Assembly (NCBI RefSeq): GCF_002980525.1 | Contig: NZ_PVBQ01000003.1 | Coordinates: 310,001 to 374,000, forward strand | Reading direction: 5' to 3' | Length of the DNA stretch: 64,000 bases | Source of the DNA: Sphingobacterium haloxyli | GTDB taxonomy: Bacteria > Bacteroidota > Bacteroidia > Sphingobacteriales > Sphingobacteriaceae | Shown: piece after piece, positions 18,210-27,570 of the stretch | How positions within the stretch are numbered: the stretch's first letter is position 1 | Layout: each line of letters opens with the position of its first letter | Position numbers and translations under genes: made by a program | The notes under the pieces: generated by a model | Databases searched by the model: none | Told to the model about the DNA's origin: nothing | The model's input: only the letters and a program-made list of their open reading frames with translations

Positions 18210-19484
18210 TTACATGACATTGATTGGAGATGCCAATTGCATTAATATCGCTGTTAACCAAGCAGCATACGTGCCAATCGCGTAGCTAAATACCGCGAGA
18301 ATCACTCCCGCGGAGACTAATGACGGGTGGAAAGCTGCTGATGTAACGGTGGCGGATGCTACTCCTCCAATATTAGACATACTGCCCACTGCAAAATAGA
18401 AAAATGGGGCTTTGATCAATTTCCCAACTAATAACAACAGTAAAGCATGTATGCTGAGCCATATTATTCCCACTATAAATAACCCCGGGTTTTTCAAAAT
18501 AGCAGCAATGTCCATTTGCATACCGATCGTCACAATTAACATATAAAGTAAGGCTGTTCCTAATTTTGAAGCGCCCGCATGCTCGAATTTACGAGCTGGT
18601 GTAAAGGAAAGTGCAATGCCAATCAGCGTAGCAACGAGAACTATCCAAAAGAAACTGTTAGTCAGCGAAAACTTTTCCAGTTCTGGAAAGTTATTCGCCA
18701 TATACGAAGCTACTGGGTCCGCAACTAGCGAGGCAATCCCTGTTCCGCCTAAAGCAAGTGATAGCATCAGGATGAAATCCTTAGCTTCGGGTATACGGCT
18801 ACTCGTTTTTTGTTGTTCGTCCATTCTTTTAGTCAGGGCCTTTACATCTGCTGCTTCTGCGTTGAAAAAGCGATCAAATTTTTGTTGCTTAGTGGCTCCG
18901 TATAGCAAAAACGCCATCCATATGTATGCTACAAATACGTCTACGGCGATAACAGAAGAGAATAAGCTGGGAGAGGGTTGTAGTATTTCTTTGAGAGCCA
19001 CTTGATTAGCGCTTCCGCCAATCCAAGATCCTGCCAACGTTCCTAGCCCGCGCCATACTTCGTCAGGACCGACACCGCCTACTATTTCGGGGGCAAACAG
19101 CGACGTGATCCAAACGGCGATCGGTCCGCCGATAATAATACCAATTGTGCCTGTGAAAAACATCACGCCTGCTCGCTTACGCAAATTCCACATTTCTTTT
19201 AGATCTAAATTTAGAGTGAAAAGAATCAAACAGGAAGGAAGAAAAAATCGACTGCCAATAGTGGCAAGTGGAGAATTTTCACCGTCAATAATATGAGCGG
19301 AGTTCAATAGCCCAGGGACGAAATAGCAGAGCAGTAACGGCGGAATGATCGTGTAAAACTTGACAAAGTATTTGCTTTTAAGACTTGCGGTGTAAAATAC
19401 GACGCCTAAAACAATCATTAACAAACCCAGCACAGCGGCATGATCGGTGATGAGCGGTGTAACTTCTCTGATAGCATTTTGCAT
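18210..19484 (-). CDS. DUF819 family integral membrane protein
   Basis: 424 residues with about ten or eleven hydrophobic membrane segments and the DUF819/YjcL pattern: early LLMIVLGVVFYTASLKSKYF, GGPIAVWI, then GTLAGSWIGGSANQVAL (a glycine-rich motif near 150) and SNIGGVASATVTSAAFHPSL (near 375). Repeated Gly-rich loops in two halves suggest an inverted-repeat transporter related to keto acid or citrate carriers, but no substrate is established. A charged cytosolic loop lies at about residues 215-240. It is divergent from the Gfo/Idh pair, with a 211-base shared upstream region. Confidence 0.85.
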   Translation of the reverse strand: MQNAIREVTPLITDHAAVLGLLMIVLGVVFYTASLKSKYFVKFYTIIPPLLLCYFVPGLLNSAHIIDGENSPLATIGSRFFLPSCLILFTLNLDLKEMWNLRKRAGVMFFTGTIGIIIGGPIAVWITSLFAPEIVGGVGPDEVWRGLGTLAGSWIGGSANQVALKEILQPSPSLFSSVIAVDVFVAYIWMAFLLYGATKQQKFDRFFNAEAADVKALTKRMDEQQKTSSRIPEAKDFILMLSLALGGTGIASLVADPVASYMANNFPELEKFSLTNSFFWIVLVATLIGIALSFTPARKFEHAGASKLGTALLYMLIVTIGMQMDIAAILKNPGLFIVGIIWLSIHALLLLLVGKLIKAPFFYFAVGSMSNIGGVASATVTSAAFHPSLVSAGVILAVFSYAIGTYAAWLTAILMQLASPINVM

Positions 19485-19695
19485 ATTTTGTGGTAATTGT
19501 TAAATTGCCTGTGAATTTATATAAATATTTTCATTAGAATAAATTATTTATGCGTGTATGATTTCATCGGAATAAATGAACTCGCTACACTCGGTTTGTT
19601 TTTTATTAGCAATAAAGCTATCGTATTTATTCATACCCGTGTGCGGTTAGAACAAATCATGATGGTTAGACTTTTTTGAACTCGTAACATATAAG

Positions 19696-20973
19696 ATGAT
19701 TAATCGTAGAGATTTTATCAAGAATAGTGGGCTCGTTATGGGCTCGTCAGCTGTAAGCACGCCTATATTTCGGGCTGTCGCAGAAACAAAGAAAAAGACC
19801 TTACGTGTTGGATTGATCGGATGTGGGGGGAGAGGAACAGGAGCAGTGTTTCAAGCCTTGGCAGCAGATCCCGATGTGCGTGTAACGGCATTGGCAGATA
19901 TTTTCGAAGACAACCTGACCAATACACTTTCTGCTTTAAAGCAAAAATATGGTGACCGTATCGCTGTAACGGAAAGGACTTCCTTTCTCGGTTTTGATGC
20001 GTATGAAAAACTAATTAAATCAAAAGTAGATGTCGTGTTATTATGCACGCCGCCGAATTTTAGACCTGCACATCTGGCATTAGCGGTAAAAGAAGGAAAA
20101 CATGTGTTTTGCGAAAAACCCGTTGCTGTGGATATACCGGGGCTGCACGAGGTGGAGGCAGCTATCAAGTTAGCCAAGGAAAAGAAATTATGCTTGGTGA
20201 GCGGATTTTGTTTCCGTTACTCTTTGCCAAACAGAGAGATTATTTCCCGGGTGCATGATGGTGCTATTGGAGATATTAAAGCCATTTCCTCTTTTCGCCA
20301 CGGCGGCGAGTTGAGCTATAAAGAAAGGCAACCTGAATGGAACGATTTGACTTATCAATTACGAAATTGGTATTATTATCAACGATATTCGGGGGATATG
20401 ATTGTCGAACAGACGATACATAGTATAGATTATATGTCGTGGATATTAAATAACGAACTTCCACAAAAAGTAACAGCTACTGGCGGACGCCAAAGCCGAC
20501 CGTGGAATAAATATGGAAATGTTTACGATCATTTTACAGTAGAGTACGAATACGGAAATGGATTCCGCAGTTTCCATTTTGGTCGCCAGCAGAATGGTAC
20601 AACGCCACGTAATACTGTGGAAGCCATGGGAACAAAGGGATATATAAACGTGGGAATTAATACTAATTACGAGATTTTTGGAGACCAGCCTTGGCGTAAT
20701 ACCGAACGCCTTAACAATATGTATCAAACGCAACATGACGAACTCTTTAAAGCGATTAAAGAAAAGCAGGTCATCAATGATGGGGATTTCATGGTACAAT
20801 CTACGCTAATGGCAATTTGGGGTAGACTGTCGGCATACTCAGGCAGAACGCTGTCCCACGATGAGGTGATCCATTCGGAAGAAGTTTTAGGACCGCCTGT
20901 GGAGGACTATCACTGGGACATGAAAATAGACGAGTTAACAATCCCGAGGCCGGGTCATTATAAGTTTACGTAG
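19696..20973 (+). CDS. Gfo/Idh/MocA family oxidoreductase with Tat signal
   Basis: 425 residues. The N-terminus (MINRRDFIKNSG) carries a twin-arginine export signal, so the protein is probably periplasmic. A Rossmann fold follows (LRVGLIGCGGRGTGAV near 36-52), then the conserved EKPVA motif (FCEKPVAVD near 137-145) and the GGDMIxEQ-type segment with IHSIDYMSW that contains the catalytic His. Relatives oxidise or cleave sugars and inositols with a tightly bound NAD; the substrate here is unknown. A second, cytosolic Gfo/Idh gene starts 2 bases after its stop, implying a shared pathway. Confidence 0.92.
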   Translation: MINRRDFIKNSGLVMGSSAVSTPIFRAVAETKKKTLRVGLIGCGGRGTGAVFQALAADPDVRVTALADIFEDNLTNTLSALKQKYGDRIAVTERTSFLGFDAYEKLIKSKVDVVLLCTPPNFRPAHLALAVKEGKHVFCEKPVAVDIPGLHEVEAAIKLAKEKKLCLVSGFCFRYSLPNREIISRVHDGAIGDIKAISSFRHGGELSYKERQPEWNDLTYQLRNWYYYQRYSGDMIVEQTIHSIDYMSWILNNELPQKVTATGGRQSRPWNKYGNVYDHFTVEYEYGNGFRSFHFGRQQNGTTPRNTVEAMGTKGYINVGINTNYEIFGDQPWRNTERLNNMYQTQHDELFKAIKEKQVINDGDFMVQSTLMAIWGRLSAYSGRTLSHDEVIHSEEVLGPPVEDYHWDMKIDELTIPRPGHYKFT

Positions 20974-20975
20974 CG

Positions 20976-22046
20976 ATGGAACAAATAAGGATATTGGTTG
21001 TAGGTTGTGGTAATATGGGGGCGTCGCATGCTGCCGCCTATCATAAATTAGCAGGGTTTGAGATTGTAGGGCTGGTGTCTCGAGGAGACAGTAAACATCG
21101 AATTAACACGATGCTCGAGACGGTTTACCCGACATTTGATCATTATGATGACGCTTTGCATCAAACAGAACCGGATGCAGTATGTATTGCGACATACCCC
21201 GATACACATGAAGAATACGCGTTGAAGGCATTTGCGGCCGGAGCACATGTTTTTATTGAAAAGCCGTTGGCAGATAGTTTGGCAGGGGCTGAACGAGTGG
21301 TTCAAGCGGCTAAGGACTCGGGTAAGAAGTTAGTAGTTGGTTATATTCTTCGCTATCACCCATCTTGGATCAAATTTATAGAAATAGGCAAGACATTGGG
21401 CAACCCTTTGGTGTTTCGCATGAATTTAAATCAACAAAGCCAAGGATACATGTGGAACGTGCACCGGAATTTGATGAAGAGTTTAAGTCCTATTGTGGAT
21501 TGTGGGGTACATTATATCGATGTAATGTGTCAGATGACCGAAGCGCGTCCCGTTCAGGTTTCCGCTGTTGGTGCCCGTTTAACAAACGAGATACCGTTAG
21601 ATAACTATAATTACGGACAGCTGCAGATTCATTTTGATGACGGCTCTGTAGGGTGGTATGAAGCCGGTTGGGGCCCCATGATTAGTGAAACCGCGTTTTT
21701 TATCAAAGATGTAATTGGCCCTAAAGGTGCTGTATCTATTGTCGCTAATAATGCTGGTGCGAGTGGTCAATCTGATGCTGTCGAAGCGCACACCCAAACA
21801 GAATCGTTACGTGTACATTATGCGGATATAGACGAAAGTAATAAGTTCGTTAGACCCGATGAATGGATAGACTTAACAGATGAGCCTAACCATCAAGAAC
21901 TATGTGATCGAGAACAGCTACATTTTTTGCGTGCTATACAAGAGGATTTAGATTTGTCTAAATCTATGGAAGACGCCATCAATAGTTTGAGGATTGCTTT
22001 TGCTTGTGATGAATCCGTCAAAACAGGCGGAATGGTGAAGCTGTGA
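20976..22046 (+). CDS. Gfo/Idh/MocA family oxidoreductase, cytosolic
   Basis: 356 residues without a signal peptide. RILVVGCGNMGASHA (about 4-18) is the NAD(P) fold, FIEKPLADS (about 92-100) the EKP motif, and VDCGVHYIDVMCQM (about 170-183) the catalytic His region. It is translationally coupled to the upstream Tat-exported paralogue (start 2 bases after its stop), an arrangement typical of sugar-modification clusters in Bacteroidota. It converges with queE, leaving 7 bases between the stops. The substrate is unknown. Confidence 0.92.
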   Translation: MEQIRILVVGCGNMGASHAAAYHKLAGFEIVGLVSRGDSKHRINTMLETVYPTFDHYDDALHQTEPDAVCIATYPDTHEEYALKAFAAGAHVFIEKPLADSLAGAERVVQAAKDSGKKLVVGYILRYHPSWIKFIEIGKTLGNPLVFRMNLNQQSQGYMWNVHRNLMKSLSPIVDCGVHYIDVMCQMTEARPVQVSAVGARLTNEIPLDNYNYGQLQIHFDDGSVGWYEAGWGPMISETAFFIKDVIGPKGAVSIVANNAGASGQSDAVEAHTQTESLRVHYADIDESNKFVRPDEWIDLTDEPNHQELCDREQLHFLRAIQEDLDLSKSMEDAINSLRIAFACDESVKTGGMVKL

Positions 22047-22053
22047 GTAGTGT

Positions 22054-22677
22054 TTACGGTATATTCAAATACTTGTGTGTTTGCATAGAAATTTCCCATT
22101 GCGGATTATCTTTTACATATTCGATAATCAACGGTGTCATTTCAGCACTTTTAGACCATTCGGGCTGCAGATATAACTTACAGTTTTTGCTGACGAATCT
22201 GGCGTGTTCTTCTGCCCATTGAAAATCGCTTTTGTTAAAAACAATGACCTTTAATTCACCTGCGGCATTCAGTACATCTGGACGTGGACCTTTAAATTTT
22301 TTAGGAGACAGACATATCCAATCCCAATAACCAGATAACGGATAAGCGCCCGATGTTTCTATGAAAGTTTGTATACCCGCTTCCTTTAGTCCTCTTGTGA
22401 GATAGTCTAAATTGTAGAGTAGAGGTTCTCCTCCCGTAATAACGACTGTTTTTGCAGGGAATTTCTTTGCATTCTCGATGATTGCTTCTGCCGACGTCAA
22501 CGGATGTAGCTCGGCATCCCAACTTTCTTTGACGTCACACCAATGGCAACCTACATCGCACCCCCCCAAACGAATGAAGTATGCCGCCTTTCCGGTATGG
22601 TATCCTTCGCCTTGTATAGTGTAAAATTCTTCCATAAGTGGAAGCAGTGTGCCGTCTTCCGGAACTTGATTTGACAT
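22054..22677 (-). CDS. queE: 7-carboxy-7-deazaguanine synthase
   Basis: Radical SAM enzyme of queuosine precursor synthesis. It rearranges 6-carboxytetrahydropterin to 7-carboxy-7-deazaguanine. The SAM cluster motif is C-D-V-G-C-H-W-C (Cx3Cx2C), within the diagnostic FYTIQGEGYHTGKAAYFIRLGGC stretch. VVITGGEPLLYN follows. I prefer the ATG at 22677 (MSNQVPEDG; 207 residues) over the ATG at 22701. A TACCTTTG -7 box overlaps the longer start at 22699-22706, so a transcript from it would not include that codon. No preQ1 riboswitch is seen upstream. Confidence 0.93.
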   Translation of the reverse strand: MSNQVPEDGTLLPLMEEFYTIQGEGYHTGKAAYFIRLGGCDVGCHWCDVKESWDAELHPLTSAEAIIENAKKFPAKTVVITGGEPLLYNLDYLTRGLKEAGIQTFIETSGAYPLSGYWDWICLSPKKFKGPRPDVLNAAGELKVIVFNKSDFQWAEEHARFVSKNCKLYLQPEWSKSAEMTPLIIEYVKDNPQWEISMQTHKYLNIP

Positions 22678-22698
22678 TGCTTTTTTCCTTTGAGAGGA

Positions 22699-22706
22699 CA
22701 AAGGTA
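22699..22706 (-). promoter_or_regulatory. -7 box of queE
   Basis: Minus-strand TACCTTTG (exact TAnnTTTG), 21 bases upstream of the ATG at 22677. A short GC hairpin with a T run (22711-22728) lies just upstream of it on the same strand. Confidence 0.45.
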
Positions 22707-22808
22707 CGAAAAAAAGGCGTAGACGCCTAGTAATGTGCGTGTCCTATAACGTGAATAGTGTATAGGCTCACCGATAAAAAACGGCTTCCGTTTCTTGCAG
22801 ATATTGAA

Positions 22809-22816
22809 TATCTTTG
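22809..22816 (+). promoter_or_regulatory. -7 box of the thrS operon
   Basis: TATCTTTG, an exact consensus, about 98 bases before the thrS ATG. The implied 90-base leader contains two TTTACAG copies (22827-22833 and 22838-22844) that can each pair with CTGTAAA at 22862-22868. Confidence 0.5.
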
Positions 22817-22913
22817 CGTTCGAGACTTTACAGATAATTTACAGCGTAGTATGCTGGCGGTCTGTAAACAGTTAAAATTCAATTTTTTTAATAAATTAAA
22901 ATCATATTCGTAG

Positions 22914-24839
22914 ATGATTAACATTACATTGCCTGACGGGTCGGTCCGTCAGTATGAAAAGGGGACTACTGCTATGCAGATAGCCCAGTCCATTTCTGAA
23001 GGTTTAGCTAGAAATGTATTAGGAGCCGAAGTAAATGGTGAAGTATGGGATGCATCCAGAGCGATAGAAGAGGATGCTTCTGTTAAATTGTTGACCTGGA
23101 ACGACGATAAAGGAAAATCGACATTTTGGCATTCGTCTGCCCATTTATTGGCTGAAGCATTGGAGGCGCTGTATCCGGGAATAAAATTTGGTATAGGTCC
23201 TGCAATCGAGACGGGATTCTATTATGACGTCGATTTCGGAGACCGTGAATTTTCTTCCGATGACTTCAAGCAGATAGAAGACAAGATGTTGGAGCTCGCA
23301 AAGCAAAAGGAAATATTTGAACGTAAATCGGTTTCCAAAGCGGATGCGTTAGCTTATTTCACAGCAAAAGGCGATGAGTATAAGCTGGATTTGATTAAGG
23401 ACCTGGAGGACGGCAAAATTACATTCTATACACAAGGCAATTTTACGGATCTCTGTCGTGGCCCGCATATTCCGCACACAGGCGTTATCAAAGCCATTAA
23501 GTTGACAAACGTGGCTGGAGCATATTGGCGTGGAGACGAAACGCGTAAGCAACTCACCCGTATATATGGTGTCAGTTTTCCCAAGGCATCTGAGCTGACA
23601 GAATATTTGAAGTTTATTGAGGAAGCTAAGAAGCGTGATCACCGGAAACTTGGAAAGGAATTGGAGCTTTTCGCTTTTTCTGAAAAAGTAGGGGCTGGGT
23701 TACCACTTTGGCTACCAAAAGGCGCTACTTTACGTCAAAAATTACAAGATTTTTTGCAACGAGCGCAAATAAAAGCAGGCTATGAGCCGGTAGTGACACC
23801 GCATATCGGTCATAAACAACTATATGTAACTTCGGGACATTACGAGAAATATGGAGCCGACGCATTTCAGCCCATCCATACGCCGATTGAAGGCGAGGAG
23901 TTCTACTTAAAACCAATGAACTGTCCGCATCACTGCGAGATTTATAAGACCAAACCGCGTTCGTATAAGGAATTGCCTGTTCGATTTGCAGAATTCGGGA
24001 CGGTGTACCGCTACGAACAATCAGGAGAACTACACGGATTGACACGGGTACGTGGCTTTACGCAGGATGACGCACACTTATTCTGCCGACCCGATCAGGT
24101 TAAAGAAGAGTTCAAGAAAGTGATTGATCTCGTGTTATACGTTTTCGGAGCACTCGGGTTTAATGATTATACCGCGCAGGTTTCCTTACGCGATCCGGAG
24201 AATAAGACGAAATACATCGGTACAGATGATAATTGGGACCTAGCGGAAGCAGCTATTATTGAAGCGGCGAGTGAAAAGGGGCTCCGTACAGTTATAGAGC
24301 ATGGGGAAGCCGCATTTTACGGTCCAAAACTGGACTTCATGGTGAAGGATGCACTAGGTCGGAAATGGCAACTGGGCACGATTCAGGTGGATTACAACTT
24401 GCCAGAGCGTTTTGAACTGGAGTACACAGGAAGTGATAACCAAAAGCATCGCCCTGTTATGATACATCGCGCGCCATTCGGCTCATTAGAGCGATTTGTC
24501 GCGGTGCTTATAGAGCATTGCGGAGGGCAGTTTCCATTATGGCTTGCACCAGAGCAATTTATAATTTTGCCAGTTTCGGAGAAGTACGAAGAAACTGCAA
24601 AAAGTCTTTTAGATACGCTAAATAATTCCGATATTTGCGGACTGATTGACTTCCGTGACGAGAAAGTCGGTCGTAAGATTCGTGATGCGGAATTGAAAAA
24701 AATCCCTTATATGTTGATTGTAGGGGAGAAAGAGGCCGAAAATGGCACAGTTTCTGTTCGTAAACATGGGTCTATAGATTTAGGCTCTATGAGTCCACAG
24801 ACATTTAAGGAATTATTAATTAAAGAAGTAACCGTTTAA
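22914..24839 (+). CDS. thrS: Threonyl-tRNA synthetase
   Basis: Class II synthetase charging tRNA-Thr; 641 residues, full length. Domain order: TGS domain (1-60), SAD editing domain with the [11 protein letters not shown] zinc/editing motif near residue 73, catalytic core from about 245 with [11 protein letters not shown] (zinc Cys), [35 protein letters not shown] (motif 2) and APFGSLERF (motif 3), then the anticodon-binding domain from about 540. It is first in a thrS-infC-rpmI-rplT operon. Its leader may form alternative hairpins; a T-box is not expected in this phylum and not seen. Confidence 0.97.
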   Translation: MINITLPDGSVRQYEKGTTAMQIAQSISEGLARNVLGAEVNGEVWDASRAIEEDASVKLLTWNDDKGKSTFWHSSAHLLAEALEALYPGIKFGIGPAIETGFYYDVDFGDREFSSDDFKQIEDKMLELAKQKEIFERKSVSKADALAYFTAKGDEYKLDLIKDLEDGKITFYTQGNFTDLCRGPHIPHTGVIKAIKLTNVAGAYWRGDETRKQLTRIYGVSFPKASELTEYLKFIEEAKKRDHRKLGKELELFAFSEKVGAGLPLWLPKGATLRQKLQDFLQRAQIKAGYEPVVTPHIGHKQLYVTSGHYEKYGADAFQPIHTPIEGEEFYLKPMNCPHHCEIYKTKPRSYKELPVRFAEFGTVYRYEQSGELHGLTRVRGFTQDDAHLFCRPDQVKEEFKKVIDLVLYVFGALGFNDYTAQVSLRDPENKTKYIGTDDNWDLAEAAIIEAASEKGLRTVIEHGEAAFYGPKLDFMVKDALGRKWQLGTIQVDYNLPERFELEYTGSDNQKHRPVMIHRAPFGSLERFVAVLIEHCGGQFPLWLAPEQFIILPVSEKYEETAKSLLDTLNNSDICGLIDFRDEKVGRKIRDAELKKIPYMLIVGEKEAENGTVSVRKHGSIDLGSMSPQTFKELLIKEVTV

Positions 24840-24850
24840 TATTTAAACAT

Positions 24851-25414
24851 TTGGCATTAAAAAGATCAGGTGGTTTTAGACCACCAATGAGAAAGAAAGA
24901 ACCAGAACATCGCATTAACGAATTCATCAGAGTGCCCGAGGTGCGTTTGGTGGGTGATAATGTTGAGCAAGGCATCTATCCTACTCGTAAGGCATTAGAA
25001 ATCGCAGACGAGCTGGAACTTGACTTAGTGGAGATTTCGCCAAATGCCAGTCCTCCTGTTTGTCGGGTCATTGATTATAGCAAGTTTGTATACGAACAGA
25101 AGAAGAAGCAAAAGGAGATAAAAGCGAATGCTAAACAAACAGTTGTAAAGGAAATTCGTTTTGGTCCGAACACGAATGATCACGATTTCGAGTTTAAGTT
25201 AAAACATGCGATAAAGTTTTTAGAGAACGGTGAGAAAGTCCGCGCTTATGTGCACTTTAAAGGACGTGCTATTGTTTTTAAAGAACAAGGTGAGATTTTA
25301 TTATTGCGTTTTGCTCAAGCTTTGGAAGACTACGGAAAGGTAGAATTGTTGCCTAAATTAGAAGGCAAGCGGATGTTCTTAACACTGGCTCCGAAGACGG
25401 CTCCGAAAAAATAA
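24851..25414 (+). CDS. infC: Translation initiation factor IF-3 (TTG start)
   Basis: 187 residues. It binds the 30S subunit and checks start-codon pairing. The N-domain ([22 protein letters not shown]...) and C-domain ([34 protein letters not shown]) are clear. The reading frame opens with TTG at 24851 ([12 protein letters not shown]...); no upstream in-frame ATG exists and the first ATG (24887) would drop 12 basic residues. A non-ATG start in infC parallels the AUU start of E. coli infC, through which IF-3 represses its own synthesis. The gene begins 11 bases after the thrS stop. Confidence 0.95.
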   Translation: MALKRSGGFRPPMRKKEPEHRINEFIRVPEVRLVGDNVEQGIYPTRKALEIADELELDLVEISPNASPPVCRVIDYSKFVYEQKKKQKEIKANAKQTVVKEIRFGPNTNDHDFEFKLKHAIKFLENGEKVRAYVHFKGRAIVFKEQGEILLLRFAQALEDYGKVELLPKLEGKRMFLTLAPKTAPKK

Positions 25415-25453
25415 ACACGAGAATCTAACAATTGATATAAAATTTAATTCATT

Positions 25454-25654
25454 ATGCCAAAAGTAAAAACCAATTCCAGCGCGAAAAAACGCTTTAAATT
25501 GACTGGGACAGGTAAAATTGCAAGAAAAAGTGCTTATAAAAGCCACATCTTGACAAAGAAAGAAACGAAGCAAAAACGTAATTTGACACAAACAAGTTAT
25601 GTTTCTGATGCAGATATGGGCAACGTAAAACGTATGCTTGGTATCGGTAAATAA
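25454..25654 (+). CDS. rpmI: 50S ribosomal protein L35
   Basis: 66-residue, very basic ribosomal protein beginning [22 protein letters not shown], the L35 signature. It is placed between infC and rplT as in most bacteria, 39 bases after infC. A 101-base gap to rplT follows, large enough for a regulatory RNA structure. Confidence 0.97.
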   Translation: MPKVKTNSSAKKRFKLTGTGKIARKSAYKSHILTKKETKQKRNLTQTSYVSDADMGNVKRMLGIGK

Positions 25655-25755
25655 GTTTTATTTCGATTTTATAGTAATAATTTTTTTAACCGGGTATTGG
25701 GTAGTAAGATTGCTGGAATACGTAACGCCTTATACCAAACTAAATTTAAAATAAT

Positions 25756-26100
25756 ATGCCACGTTCGGTTAACGCAGTAGCTTCGAGAAGAAGACGAAAA
25801 AGAATCATGAAAATGGCCAAAGGCTATTTCGGTTCAAGAAGCAAAGTTTATACTATTGCTAAAAACACAGTAGAAAAAGGTTTACAGTACGCTTACCGCG
25901 ACCGTAAAACTAAAAAGCGCGAGTTCAGAGCTTTATGGATTCAGCGTATCAATGCAGGTGCTCGTCAACATGGGATTTCTTATTCACAGTTGATTGGTAA
26001 GTTAAATGCTAAAAACATCGGCTTAAACCGTAAGGTATTAGCTGATTTAGCAATGAACAATCCTGACGCTTTTAAAGCTGTAGTTGATACCGTAAAATAG
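25756..26100 (+). CDS. rplT: 50S ribosomal protein L20
   Basis: 114-residue 23S rRNA-binding assembly protein and usual autogenous repressor of the infC-rpmI-rplT operon. It starts [29 protein letters not shown] and has the L20 core [25 protein letters not shown]. It is the last gene of the operon and is followed by a strong terminator at 26137-26156. Confidence 0.97.
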   Translation: MPRSVNAVASRRRRKRIMKMAKGYFGSRSKVYTIAKNTVEKGLQYAYRDRKTKKREFRALWIQRINAGARQHGISYSQLIGKLNAKNIGLNRKVLADLAMNNPDAFKAVVDTVK

Positions 26101-26136
26101 AGTTTTTAACCCGTTATCAATTTGTTAGATATTAAG

Positions 26137-26156
26137 AAGGAGCCTTTGGGCTCCTT
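26137..26156 (+). terminator. Terminator of the thrS-infC-rpmI-rplT operon
   Basis: 8-bp stem (26137-26144 with 26149-26156), TTTG loop, followed by a T run. It lies 36 bases after the rplT stop. Confidence 0.85.
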
Positions 26157-26195
26157 TTTGTTTTCCTTTTATATCCCATGTTTTGTTAATCGGAT

Positions 26196-26241
26196 ATAAA
26201 CAAAGAAAGGAGACCTGCTCAGGTCTCCTTTCTTTGTTTAT
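26196..26241. terminator. Perfect 21-bp hairpin between the convergent rplT and ompH genes
   Basis: Arms 26196-26216 and 26221-26241 are exactly complementary with a GCTC loop. T-rich and A-rich outer arms let it stop transcription in both directions. It is most useful to the minus-strand envelope operon ending at 26270. Confidence 0.85.
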
Positions 26242-26269
26242 GTACTACTTTTTACTTCTTACGCTACGC

Positions 26270-26857
26270 TTACTGCTGAGGCTGTCCTGCAGCAGGTACG
26301 GCTGGTGTCACGGGCTGAGCATCAGCGCTAATACCTAGTTTCGAACGTACATCCATTGATATGTCATCTCCGCCTTGAAAGTAAACTACGTTTCCGGCCG
26401 AAGTATCCAGTACGTAAGCATATCCTTTTTCTTTCGCTACAGAATTGATTGCGTTCATTACTTTTGTTTGGATAGGAGTCAAAAGCTCTTGTTGCTTCTT
26501 CTGTAAATCTTCTTGTGCAACACGTTGTACTTCCTGTATACGTTGCTCAATGTCCTGAAGTTCTTGTCCCAACGTCTGAAGTTCTGCATCAATGGTTTCT
26601 TTGTTTGCTTCACTACGGCTTCTGTACTTTTCGTTAGCCTCCGTTTGTTTCTTTTGAAACTCCGCATACATGCCCTGTAATTCTTGTGTTTTCGTATCGT
26701 TGAGTGTTCTCAACTGATCATTTGCTGTCTTAAATTCAGGAGTCAACTGAAAAATTTCATCAGCATTGATATGACCAATCTTTTGTTGAGCATTTACATG
26801 CTGCACGCCTAAAAATACCACCGCTACTAAAGCTACACTTCTAAATAAATTTTTCAT
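26270..26857 (-). CDS. OmpH/Skp family periplasmic chaperone
   Basis: 195 residues from the ATG at 26857: Sec signal peptide (MKNLFRSVALVAVVFLG, cleavage near NAQ), then the Skp-like start QKIGHINADEIFQLTPEF, a long charged coiled coil (about 45-130) and a C-terminal SVAKEKGYAYVLD strand. It ends in a Pro/Ala/Gln-rich tail (PVTPAVPAAGQPQQ). It would hold unfolded outer-membrane proteins for BamA. It is the second of two tandem ompH genes behind bamA. Further upstream starts are in frame, but they would precede the signal peptide with a basic, unconserved stretch. Confidence 0.9.
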   Translation of the reverse strand: MKNLFRSVALVAVVFLGVQHVNAQQKIGHINADEIFQLTPEFKTANDQLRTLNDTKTQELQGMYAEFQKKQTEANEKYRSRSEANKETIDAELQTLGQELQDIEQRIQEVQRVAQEDLQKKQQELLTPIQTKVMNAINSVAKEKGYAYVLDTSAGNVVYFQGGDDISMDVRSKLGISADAQPVTPAVPAAGQPQQ

Positions 26858-26975
26858 TCTTCTCATTTTAATCATTTTGATTGGTTCTCTTTTATCAACC
26901 AATACACTTTTTGTTTTTATAAAATATAACGTTAATAATTAATTGTAATTTGCTGCCACAAGTATAATAAAAAAA

Positions 26976-27509
26976 TTAATTAGCCAAGCTTGGATTTGGT
27001 TTTAAACCTAATTTTGTAATGATGTCATTACTTTTATCCAAGTTGGGGTTTGCAAATAAGATGGCGACTTCACTTCCCTTGTCCAATATCAAATCCAAAT
27101 TTTCGCTCTTTGCTATTTCCTGTATAGCCTTTGAGACGCGATCTTGGATAGGCTGAATCAAACGGATTCTTTCTTTGTAAAGATCACCCTCAAAGCCAAA
27201 TTTTTGACGCTGAAAATCCTTAACTTGTTTTTCCTTATTTACAATTTCATCCTCTCTTCGGCGACGCATATCATCATTTAGCAGGACTTGGTCATTTTGA
27301 TAGGCTTGATAGAGCTTTTCAATCTCCTCATACTGCTTATCGACCTCAGCTTGCCATTTCGTAGAAAGATCATCCAATTGCTTTTGAGCCGTGGTATATT
27401 CAGGGATATGTTTTAAGATATATTCAGAATCCACATAAGCCAAATGCTGAGCAGAAGCTAGGGTTACTGAAGCTACAATCAAACTGATGACAAATATTAC
27501 TTTTTTCAT
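26976..27509 (-). CDS. OmpH/Skp family periplasmic chaperone (first copy)
   Basis: 177 residues from the ATG at 27509: signal peptide MKKVIFVISLIVASVTLASA, mature start QHLAYVDSEYILKHIPEYTTAQKQL, coiled coil (about 40-120) and a final AKSENLDLILDKGSEVAILFANP domain. The frame is open 150 bases further upstream into the end of bamA, but that part is not signal-like. Tandem, diverged Skp paralogues directly after bamA are typical of Bacteroidota and suggest division of labour or hetero-oligomers. Confidence 0.92.
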   Translation of the reverse strand: MKKVIFVISLIVASVTLASAQHLAYVDSEYILKHIPEYTTAQKQLDDLSTKWQAEVDKQYEEIEKLYQAYQNDQVLLNDDMRRRREDEIVNKEKQVKDFQRQKFGFEGDLYKERIRLIQPIQDRVSKAIQEIAKSENLDLILDKGSEVAILFANPNLDKSNDIITKLGLKPNPSLAN

Positions 27510-27570
27510 TTTATAAATTTTTACACTACCTATTTCTCTAAATTTTAGGACAACTATAGTTCCAAAAAGT

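Noticed and set aside
22678..22913. preQ1 riboswitch or T-box upstream of queE / thrS
   Set aside because: No preQ1-I/II aptamer pattern on the minus strand and no T-box motif on the plus strand; only short hairpins are seen.
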